Source: Richelia sp. SL_2_1
GTDB taxonomy: Bacteria; Cyanobacteriota; Cyanobacteriia; Cyanobacteriales; Nostocaceae
Direction of reading: 5' to 3'
Assembly (NCBI GenBank): GCA_012033205.1
Contig: JAAUSO010000033.1
Location: 1-49,479, forward strand
Length of the DNA stretch: 49,479 nt
Every line of letters begins with the position of its first letter. Within the stretch, counting starts at the first letter, position 1. Shown in pieces: positions 1 to 12,100 of the stretch. The notes under the pieces are model-generated. The model was not told the origin of the DNA and did no database searches. It saw only the letters and a list, made by a program, of their open reading frames with translations. A program made the position numbers and the translations under genes.

Positions 1-10
1 ATGCTACATT

Positions 11-37
11 TAATTCGCGAAATTATTACGCGAATTA
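11..37. repeat. Perfect 9-bp stem-loop downstream of the giant gene
   Basis: TAATTCGCG (11-19) pairs with CGCGAATTA (29-37) across a 9-base loop. It lies about 70 bases beyond the stop of the giant minus-strand gene, so it may end or stabilise that transcript. On the minus strand no U-tract follows, so it is not a classical intrinsic terminator. Confidence 0.45.
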
Positions 38-105
38 GCTTTTCACTATCTCCCCCTTACTTCATTTTATTTCTCTAATCTTCAAGTCTTTGCAGCCACT
101 TACTT

Positions 106-3100
106 TCAGCTTATCTTAGTGCCATTCGTTTCTGATAGAATATTACCGCGTTCGTCGTAGGTATAAGCAGTAGAATAGCCGCGTGCATCTTTAACGATTT
201 GCGTTGATGCATCTAGGTTGTAGCTTAATTCAACTTTATTACCATCAACGTCAATGATTTCCCTGAGCTTTCCATCTTCACCATATTGTGTTTTAACTCC
301 TTCCCTACCCAACGGGTCAATAATCTTATCTAAATAATGCTCCCGCTCCGGATTATATTCCATCCGCGTCACATTCTCTTCCCTATCCGTAACGCTGACC
401 AAATCCCCATTATCGTCATACTCATACCTAATCAACTCACCAGAAGGGTCTTTAACAGAAGTAATTCTACTGCTCGCATCTCTTTCAAAGGTTATCTTCT
501 GACCAGTAGAACTCGTAACAGCTTCATCCGTATAAGTTAGCGTATTCCCATTGGTATCAGTAACTTTAAGTAAATCACCACTAACCCCATCAATCTCATA
601 TTTAATACCTTCCTTGGTTGTTAGTACATAAGTACCCCCATACAAACCATCTGCGGGGTTGTAAGGATTGCCGGACAAACCATAGTATTTGCCAGTATTT
701 TTATTGCGAATGATATAAGTATCTTTAACTGTCAAAGTGCTGGTAACACCGTCATCCGCTTCAAATTCGGGACGGTACATAATTGCACTGGTAAGCGGAC
801 CAACTACCTTAGCCGTTTCTTGATCAACCTTGGGCTTAAAGGTAAATACTTCCCGCTTACCACCAGGTAAGGTAATGTATACGCGACTTCTATCGTCAAA
901 GCCATTTTGTCTACCAAGAATTTCTAATTCTTCAGTAGGTTTACCAACGCTAGTCCTTAAATCAGTATCCCTAAACTCCATCCGCCAACCGTAACCAAAG
1001 TCATCCGTATCATTACTAGTTAACGTGTCATAGGTTCTAGTTAAAGTAATCGGAATCCCAGTTACAGGTACTTCCAAATCGGTAAACGACAACCGGAAAT
1101 TACCAAGCTTCAACTCACCAGCGACATCAACTACTTGGTCAGCATAGCTAATCTTACCGCCATTATCAGCAACTTCTAACCGGACAATATACGAATCATT
1201 CTGCAACAGCGATGGGTCAAATTTTTCTGCTAATAACCCATTATTAATCTGCGTGGGATTATCATTACGCCATATTTCTTTAAATTCACTCCCGTCAATC
1301 GGTGCAACCAACAACCGATAATAATCTAAACTACCATCATCAGTAATCGTGGCGCGAATCGAAGTTGGTGCCTTGACAAAATCGCCATCGTTAATTCCTT
1401 CCAACTTAAAGTCTACCGTCGGTGCTGTTACATCGCTTGGGTCTACCACAAACACATCAAACGTAGCTTGTCCAATATTACCCGCAGCATCGGTAGCTTT
1501 CGCAATAGCCCTTATGGTTCCCGCAGTCGTTGCTTTAACAGTACCAATCCCGTTTGCATCCAGTACAACGTCCGTACCATCCACCAACAACTGTAATCCT
1601 GCTACCTTAATATTATCAGTTGCCCGCGCCTGGAAGGTGATGGTATCGTTCAAATTGACCGTATCGCTAAGGGCAATTAATCGAACTTGAGGCGCGATCG
1701 CATCAGCTGCGACTACTAAATTATACGACTGGGAGTTAGTTCCACCATTACCATCATCAACCGCAACCACTACATTATGGCTACCCACATTACTAGTAGT
1801 CGGATTCCACCGCAACCTACCCAAGTTATCCAGAGTCATCCCCTTACCCAAAGACGTAGCATCGAGGGAATAGGTTAAGCGATCGCCATCTGCATCAAAT
1901 GCCTTGATATCATAAACATAGGTACTACCAGGTATTACAGTAGTTGGAGCAGTTGAACTAATTACAGGGTTAGAGTTAGCACGTGCGGTGAGTGTGAAGC
2001 GTTGTGCAGCACCTAGTCCTCCCCGATCAACAGCACCGACGACTATTTGATGCGTACCAGCAGTAGGATTAGTCCAAGTCAGCAAACCAGTGGTGGAACT
2101 AATACTCATTCCCGCTGGACTTGACAGCAACTGGTAAGTTAGCGTATCTCCTGCATCCGGGTCAGTTGCCACAACTTGGTAGCGGTAAGTGGTAGTACTA
2201 CCAATACCAGTCACAAATACTGGGGTAGAAGTAATGCTGGGGGCATTATTTGTAGCGACTGTACCAACGTTGATGCCGTAGGTTTGGCTTGCAGTACCAC
2301 CTTGGGTGTCCCCAACTGTGACTTCAACATTGTTCAAACCAACTTGACTTGTTGTAGGAGTCCACTGAATAACCCCGTTACTATCAATAGTTATGCCCTT
2401 GTTGCGAGATATTGAGTCAATGCTGTATGCAAGGGCATCGTTTTCTGGGTCAGTTGCAATTACTGTATAAGTATATCGTTGGTTTTGAGTAGCTTTTGTT
2501 ATTGGTGTAGAAACTATTTGTGGTGCCGTGTTTACTCCAGTAACATTTAGAGTAAATTCCTGACCAACATACTGCCCCAACGCATCAGTTAACCGCACCG
2601 CTACTGTATGTTCTCCAATTTGGTTAGCTGTTGGGTTCCAACGTAGGGTGCCTGTTGTGACATCAATAACCATACCCAAGGGTGCTTGATCGAGACTCCA
2701 TAGCAGCAAATCATTATCTGGGTCGGTGCCTGTTAGGTTGTACTGATACTCACGCTCAATATTAGTAACAGTATTGGGAGCAGAAGTAATACTGGGTGCG
2801 CGATTAACCGCAAAATTACTGAGATTGAGAGTAAACGATTGAGTATCACTTCCCCCTTGATTATCAGCTACACGCAGCACCACCTCCGCAGAACCAAATT
2901 GGTTGGCACTAGGAGTCCAAGTAATAACGTCGTTATTAATTGTCATCCCGGTTGGTGCTGACAACAGGCTATAGGTGAGCAGGTCACCATCGGCATCAGT
3001 AGCTTCTATTTTGTAGAAGTAAGTATTGCCCAATTGGGTGGTGGTGCGTGCAGTTGAAGTAATTATTGGAGCACTGTTAGGTCTGGCTGAGTCTACAATC

Positions 3101-6100
3101 AAATTGAGCGTCTGTAAAGCTTCCCCACCCTTACCGTCGGTAGCACGGATTAAAATTTGCCAAGGTTCCACAACACCAGTGAGACCGGAAATAAAAGTAC
3201 CGCCTTTTTGTGCATTTGTTGGAGTCCAAGAAACTAAACCAGTATTACGATTAATTGATACTCCGTCGGCAAGCCGGGGATTGGTTGTATTTGACACAAT
3301 CTCATAAATAATTATGTCTCCATCTAAATCCTGCGCTTTTGCTTGATACTGGAGTTGCTTGCCTACTTGAGGACGAATATTTGGCGCAACATCCGTGAAC
3401 ACAGGAGGGCTGTTTTGTGGTTTAACATCAACTTGGAAGTATTGCAAATCAATACCACTTCTACCGTCCCTAACTCGTAGCATGGCATCAAATTTACCGA
3501 CTTGCTCTATTGTAGGTGTCCAGACTACAATGCCAGTTAAGGCATCAACTGTCATGCCATCTGGCTTCAAAGATAAGTCATAGGTGAGGGTATCGCTATC
3601 AGGGTCAGTAGCTAAAGCTTTGTACGAGAAAGTCTCGCTTACAAAAGCGTTGGTTGGAGCATTGTTAGTAAAGCGTGGCTGATTATTAGGTATGGAGGTT
3701 ACAGGTGCGCTTAACCCAAAGTTACCGCTACGGAATTCTTCGGCACCAGTAATGGTAAACGTATGAATACCACCAGTAGTAGGAGCCGTTTGGGTATAAC
3801 CATTTGGCAGCACAGTGCGTACCTTGTAAGTGCCTGGTAGCAAGTTGGAGAAACTGTACCGACCAGTTTCTACCTCTTCGGTTGTCGGGTCGTCAGCCAG
3901 CGTCACTGTATTAGGTTCATTATCATCAAGGACTCCGTTGTTGTTTAAATCTAAATAAACGGCGACTGACGCTAGACCTGGTTCTAATAAATACCTACCA
4001 TCAAGACCGCTAAATATGTCAACTAATCCCTGAACTGACATGATCCTAGAAGCATCGGGATCAATGTTCTTTAATTGGTTTATATCAGCACCAGCGCCAA
4101 TACCAAAAGCTTTAAGATTGATTTGTGCTGATATAAGTCTACTTACAACCGATGGGTCTAAACTGCCAGCACCATCTGATAAAAAGATGACATTACCCTT
4201 ACCTACTTGTGTGTTTAAAGCAGTAAAGATACTTTCTGCGGATTCTAAAGGTGGTGTAAAATCAGTGCCTCCACCGAGATCGATGTTTAATACTTCTCTA
4301 ATATCTAAAATTCCATTACTATTTACGTCAGCATTGGGAGTTGTTGTCACCTGAATACCCGGAGCAACTGGGTTCATATCAAGAATGGTAGCAGTATCAC
4401 TGAATACAACTACAGCAACGCGAGCCGTTCCACCTAGACCCCGATCAATTAATTGCTGGTTCAAAGCCACCACACTGGCTATTTCGGTGTCCAGAATAGT
4501 CAAATTACTATTAAAAAGATAGTCATTTAATTCTGCGGTAGTCCAATCGATGGTGCGTCCATCTGTACTCCCAGAGTTATCAACTATCATCACAACATCT
4601 GGCACCAGACCCTGAATTAACTTTGTGTCAAGAATACTGTTGCGATTTTGGTCATTCCATACCAGACCCTGAATTTTACCAAAAGTATCAAAGACTTCAA
4701 CTTTAAAGTCTTGAGTGCCAACTCCACCGCGACCATCTGTAAGCTGAACCTTAAAGTCATAGTTGCCAGTACTAGTTGGAGACCAAGTAATTTCACCTGT
4801 CGAAGCATTGATGACTGCTCCTGTTGGTGCCACGAGCAAACGATAGAAAAGCGAGTCATTGTCAGGATCAATGCCCTTGACTTTATATCTGTATACAGTT
4901 TCATTCAAACCAAAAAGGGTTATGGGGTCGCTGATAATAACTGGGGAATTATTTCCATCTTCGGGACGCACCCGAATCTTGAATGATTGCGAAGCTTTTC
5001 CTCCTCGTCCATCCAAAACATCTAGTAATACACGGTGAGTACCCAGATCATCAAGATTGCGATCAATCTCTCCCAAACCAGGAATCAGTACAAAATTATT
5101 AGATGTGTCAGGTGTTGTGGTACTGCCACCAACAGAACTGCTAGTTGCCCTGAAGTTGTAATCAATAGGAGTAGTGGAGGAACCGCGTACTGCGAGAACA
5201 TAGGTTCCGGCTTTTTCAGGAGTTACTTCAAAGTCAGGAGTCGTTGAACTGGGTGTCGCAATTGCTGCACCCGATGGTTCGTAAAGTACCCAGTTGGCAT
5301 TAATCCATTGTGTTGCGGTTAAGTCAAAATTGAATTTTTGTCCAACGGCAGCATAGAATTGGTAGAACTCTACTTCAGCACCTGGATCGAGTCGCCCGGT
5401 TACAGGAGTATTAAAAGCGAGAGTAGAAACCGTTTCTAAATCTACCAAACGGAAACTGTAATTACCTGTTGCATTATTATTACTACTAATTACTAAGCGG
5501 TAAGTGCCAGTTTCTAAGAGCGATAAAGGTTGATTGCTGTCAGTATTTGTAGACCAAGTAACAACTTCTTTACCGCTAGGGCTGAAGAGTTTAGCGATAA
5601 TGTTGCTACTTCCAGTCAAACCATCAAAGAACAGCCTGGTACCTGCTGTACCATCAAAAGCATAAATATCTTGTTTGCCCGGTGTGTTAATAAAACCAGG
5701 AACAGTGCTGCCAAAATTCAAAGCTTGTGCTGTTCCTACGCGGAATTGGAAGTTTTCTGTGGTAGTAACATTAGTTCTACCACCTACCATCAAAGTATAA
5801 ATCCCATCACTGGCTAGTTTGGTGGACAAATCGGAGCTACCAAGTTGTCTATCAAAGTTACTTGCAACCAATTGATTACCAGGTCCGTAAACTGCCCAAC
5901 CAGTACCATTATTAGTGTTCCACTCTCCAAATAAGTCAAAATACAGGTGCTGCCCTTTGTTACCAGTAAATTTATACAGTCGTGCTTGGCTTGCTGGACT
6001 CAGGCTTCCTGGTGTATTCGTATTTAACGTTAGATTTGTAGCCTGTGCAAAGTCGAGGAGACGGAAGCTATAGCTGCCTATACTTTTTTGATCTCCATCA

Positions 6101-9100
6101 ACAATTACTCGGTAGATACCAGCTTCATTAAGTGTAAATGGTTCCTGCTGCTGTTCAGTTGAGAGGCGATTGTAAATAACAGCACCGCTGGGGCTGATTA
6201 TTTGATACCCTATAGCGTCAGTTCCTGTAAGACTATCTAATATTAGCCGTTGACCCACAGACCCTGTAAACGTATAAGTGTCTTGTTCGCCAATGACACC
6301 AATGCTGCCGACTACGGTACTGCCCACATTCATACTATTGGTTGTAGAAGATGGTGCAACAACTCGGAACTGGTAATTTGTTTGTCCGCTAGTTGAACCA
6401 TTGAATGCTAAGACATAATTACCACTAGCTGTTAGAGCAAGTTCTGTATCGGAACCGCTCTGACGGGTAGTGATAATTTGATTTCCAGGTCCATAAAGCG
6501 TCCAAGTTGACTGAATACCAGTAAAATTATTCTCAAAATACAGATACTGATTAGCTGTGCCGCTAAAAGTATACAATTGAGTTTGATTCGCAGCAACGTT
6601 AGCCCCATACACATAGCCAAGTGAAAACCCTGAAGCAGCAGCATTTAGCAGTCGAAAGCTATAATTACCTGTTGTTGTTCCCGGAGCATCAACAACAATA
6701 CGGTAAGTCCCAGCCTCCGCAAGGGTAAATAGTTCTCGATTCTCCGATGCCCGTAAATTGAAAATTTCGATTCCACTCGGAGATATCAAACGCACACTGG
6801 TTGAGGCACCGTCAGTGATACCGTCGAAGAACAGACGCTGACCCACTGAACCACTAAATATGTAAGTATCTTGTTCGCCTGCTTCACTAATGCTGCCACT
6901 AATTGTGGAACCCAAAGAGATACTTGTTGTGGTTTGCACGGGTGTGACCACCTGGAATTGATAATTAGCTTCGCTGCTACCTTTTCCAATGTTAGCCAAC
7001 AGGTACTGACCAGTACTTGGTAAAATTATTTCAAAGTCTTCACCTAAAACTTTACTGTCTAGTTGCTGTCCACCCGGACTATACAGAGTCCAAGTGTTCG
7101 GCGTTGTACCTGCAATCGAATCAAAGTATAAATATTGACCAGCCGTTCCGTTGAAGCGATAGAGGTCTGTCTCAAATCCACCATTCGAGAAAGAATTAAA
7201 AATGTTTGTGTCTAAACTAAATGCGGCACTACCAAAATTATCAAGTAAACGGAAATTAACCGACGTATTGGTAGCAGAATTATTACTTACAATCAGGAAA
7301 TAAGTACCGCTTTCTCCAAGCGCGATCGGTTCGCTATCTAATTGCCCTTGGGTAAAGAGAATTTGCTTGCCACCAGGTGTAAACAAACTAACAGTGGCAT
7401 TAGGATTATTACTGTTAAGAGCATCGTAGAAAATTTGCTGACCAACCGTTCCATTAAATTTATAGGTTCTCGTTGAACTAGGATTTAAAGAAACATCAGT
7501 GAAAGTATTTAGAGTTAGGTCAGTAGTTGCATTTAAATCTATTAAAGAGTAGCGGTATTCGCCGTTACCTTCCAATCTCAGAGTGTAGGTTCCCGATTGT
7601 TGCAATTGAACGAGGTTGCTATCAACAGCAGCATTAATTGCAAAAACTTGGTTACTGCTGGGGTCAAGAAGACTCGCTGTTACACCGTTGCTAACGGCGT
7701 TAGAAATTTGACTATCGAAGTATACAAAAGTACCTGCCCTTGCCGTGAAGGTGTTATTAATTTGCCCAGTTGTAATACTACCAGAACGTATCGTTCCAAA
7801 ACCAGAGTTGATTCCACTGGGGGAGGAAATGCTATCTACCCGGAAGCTGAAGTTAGCGCCTGTACTTACTGAAGTATTGCGTAGAGCTAAGATGTAAGAG
7901 CCATTAGTTGGCAACAATGCTTCAAAATCATTACTTAATAGTGCCTGATTAACCACAGAACCATCTGGTGCATATAGTACCCAATCAGCGTTCTGTGTAG
8001 CCATTAAGCTATCAAACCTCAATCTTTGTCCTGCCGTACCGTTGAGGCTGAACAATCTAGTTTGCGAAGCAGATAAACTACTACTAGTTGTTGCCGAAAG
8101 TGCGAGACTGTTTGCGGAAGCTAAATTATTCAGCACAAAGCTATAATTCCCGATTGCGTCACCTAACCCATCAATAATTAAACGGTGTGTTCCTGTCTCT
8201 AAAAGCACAATCGGATTGCTGTCGGTGGTGGTATTACCGTTCCACACGGTTACTCCACTAGGGCTTACAAGATTTGCTGTGAAATTGTTGTTACTGATTC
8301 TAGAATCAAAGTATAAGCGTTGCCCTAAAGTAGTGGCGTTGAAAGTGTAAACATCTTGCTCGCCAAGTCTACTGATACCTGAACTAACTAAGCTTCCCAA
8401 AGTCAGAGCAGTTGTGGGAGATGTTGAAGGTACGACCTGAATTCTATAATTAATTGGAGTTGCAGTACCGTCCCCGCGCAACATAAGATAGTAAGTTCCA
8501 CTACTAGGAAGTACTACTTCAAAATCATTGTCCAGTGGCTTTGAATCAATAAGTTGGTTTCCTGATCCATAAAGCAGCCAGGTAGCATTGGGGGAAGCAG
8601 TTTGGCTATCTAAATACAGTCGGTTTCCCGCATTCCCTGTAAATTTAAATAGGTTAGTTGATGACCCTGGATTTAATGTGCCATTCGTAACCGAACTCGT
8701 CGTCAATGTTGCAGCGGTAGATAAATTATGGAGTCGGAAACTGTAGCTACCTTTCGTTTCTTCTACACCTTCAACAATCAACTGATAACTACCATTTTCT
8801 AATAAAATAACTGGATGGCGTGTAGCATCTGAATTAATTCTAGTATTAAAAATTTCAATTCCACTAGGACTTACTAATCGTGCGTTAATATTGGGAGATT
8901 CTTGCAAAGCATCTAAGAATAACCTCGTATCAGCGCTGGCTGAAAATCTGTAAATATCTTGTTCTCTTGTTTTGGCAATTTCACCAGATACTGTACTGCC
9001 AAAACTGAGTGATGTTAAAAGTGGGTTATGACTAACTAGCCGGAATTGATAGTCAATTGGACTATCGCTATTGCTCTGTATTACCAGAGTATAAGTGTTA

Positions 9101-12100
9101 ATTGCTGGTAGCGTTACTTCTAAATCAGTATTTAGAGTGCCTGTGCGAATAATTTGATTGCTAAGACCGTATAGTGTCCAAGAAGCATTTGGGGAACCTA
9201 ATTGAGAATCGAAATACAGACGCTGATTTGCAGATGTAGTTGACAACCGATACAAATGAGTTTCTTTACCTGAGTCGAGTCGGTTAGAAACATCAGTATC
9301 CAAGTTAATCGAGTTAGCGATCGCCGCATTCAACAACTTAAAGCTGTACGCACCCGTTGTAGCACCATCCCCATCTATTACTAAACGGTAGGCACCATCT
9401 TCTTCTAAAGTAAACAGACCCGAATCACTACCATCTAATCTGTAATTAGTGAAATACTTCTGTCCATCTCCACTGGGACTTATCAGGGTAGCATATATTC
9501 CCGCGTTTGCAGATATTGTGTCTAAGTATAGCTTAGTTCCTTTAGTACTTGTAAAGGTGTAAACATTTTGTTCGCCCTTTTTAGAAATGTTGCCATTAAC
9601 GGTATTGGGAGTACTATTAGTTCCCAAAGTCAGCGGTGTAGAATTTGAGTCGTGGCGAATGATACGGAAACTGTAACTTATATTTTCGTTGTAATTACCT
9701 TTGCCCCGCAATACTAAAACGTACTGCCCATTAGCAGGTAGCTCTACCTCCATGTCATTCCAAGCGTTGTCAGTGGGAGTAGAGGCAATCACCTGGTTGT
9801 TCGCATCATAAATTACCCAGTCAAGATTCCTGTTACTACTTAGGGTTTCTAAGTATAACCTTTGACCTGCACTGCCATTGAAGCGGTATGCGTCATCTTC
9901 CGAGCCAGGAGTGAGTACGCCAGTAATATTTTGTTCAAAATTAGCTACTGGCGCTGCGTTGAAGTCAATTAAGCTAAAACCGTATTCACCTGTAGTCCCA
10001 GAAACGACCAAGCTGTAGTTGCCAGTTTCAGTTAAGATAACGGGACCTTGGTAGTTAGTATTACTATCAATTAACTTATTCCCACTAGGAGTAAATAACT
10101 CAAATGTTTGAGAGTCGCTACCAATCAAAGAGTCAAAATAGATACGGTCGCCCCTAATTCCACCAAAAGTAAATGTATCGCGTTCACTGGAGCTAGTAAT
10201 CCGCTCGATCGCAGTATTGCCCAGTACCTTTATTGTTCCTGGTGTCCATGTAATCTCACCAGTGGCTGGGTTAACCGTCATCCCTTCGGGTGCGAGCGCT
10301 AAATTGTAGGTCAGATTATCGCCATCGGGGTCTGTAGCATCAGCATCATATTTATACTCAGTGTTAACTACTGCATCTACTTTCGGTGTAGTAGTAAATA
10401 CAGGGGGACGGTTAAACGGTGCATCAATTACTGATAGATTATATCTTTGAGTTTCTACCCCACCGCGACTATCGCTAACTTCCACGACAATTGACTGGTT
10501 GCCTCTGTTACTGGTGGTGGTATTCCAAGTAATCAGCCCAGTCTTATCATCAACGATCATCCCAGTAGGTGCCACCAACAATTTATAAGTAAGTGTATCC
10601 TCATTGGGGTCAGTAGCATTTACACTATAGCGGTATTGCTGCCCAGCTATAATTTCAACAACAGGTTTACTATCAATTATTGGCTTTTTATTTAACTGTG
10701 CCAGTACCACTAAATCGGGTTTGAACTGTATGCTATTCGGGTTGTAGAATACCAATGTACGCTCAAGGGTTTCTCCATCTTTATTAAGTTTGCCATCTGT
10801 AACCAAGCTAGAAAAGTCGTAGTATGGCATACCATCTGGTGTAATACCATCTGGATTGCGTAATACTACGCTTGGGTCATTGATGTTTTTGACTGCAACT
10901 AATAAAGGTGTATCAACGCTATAAGTACCCGTATTGCCAATGGAAATATCTGTATAGAGTAGCTTTGTATCTGCGTTGTAGCTAGTACGACCATATTCGG
11001 GCGCTAAACTATTCGATACATCGGTTAGCAAGTTGAAGTTAGGTGTTGTCCCAGGTCTAATTTCTGTTGCAAATGTGCTTTGTGTCGGTGCAGTAGTACC
11101 CACAGGTGCCGCAGTCAGAGTAAAGTTAGTAATCTTGACGTTAGTAGTAGTGTCGCTATCGTTGTTGACGAGACGGAAGATTAATTGTGCTTCTCCTGAT
11201 TTGACACCGATCAAATTCAAGCTGACAGTTCTAGTTGTAGCATCGTAGCTTGCACCAGCACCCGTTGCTGCACCTTCACCTTCAGTGAGATTGAAGAAAG
11301 TATCTCTACCTTTGGCTATCGTATGAACTATCGAGTTACCATCTTTATCAACTAATGCAACTTCAAATGCGTCATTTATAGATTTGAGGTCATTTAAATC
11401 AAAGGTGGGGTCAATCTTGAAGCTGAGAATTGACGGATAAGCAGGAACAAGCAATGGGAAGCTGCGCTGCTCCCTAAAGTTAGTTTGTTCAGCAAGGGTT
11501 ATTTGACTGCCAATAATAATATTTTGCGTGGTTTTGAGTCCTAGGGCATCAGTTGCTGTTAAAGCAATATTGAACAAGCCTAATTGCGAATTGTTCGGCG
11601 TACCAGTTAATGTAGCAGTACCATTACTTCCGTTCGTGAGAGTCAACCAACTTGGTAATCCTGTTGTGGTAATGGTGCGCGTATCTCCCACATCAGGGTC
11701 CGCAGTAGTGATATTGTAGGTGAAAGTGTTATCAGCAGAGATGTTCGTGTTTGCAGGTGTGCTGGTAAAGCTGGGTGCCTCATTGACGTTGGTAACACTA
11801 ATGATAAATTCTTGGGTAGTGTCTGCGCCATTAGCATCAGTACTGCGAACTGTAATGGTATGCTGATTATTATTTTCAAAATCAAGCAGTGTATCCGAAG
11901 CTACCTGCAATTGGTTATTGACAATGCGGAAACGTCCAGACGCATTATCTACCAAAGTATAGCTATAGCTGCTACCTGAACTCGTATCATTCGTGTTCAG
12001 TTGACCAATAACTGTCCCAGTCGGGCTGTTTTCTGCGATCGCGTTATTGGTTAGGGTGATAGTAGCTTGGGGCTGGCGCGTGATGGTTGTAGAGAAAATG

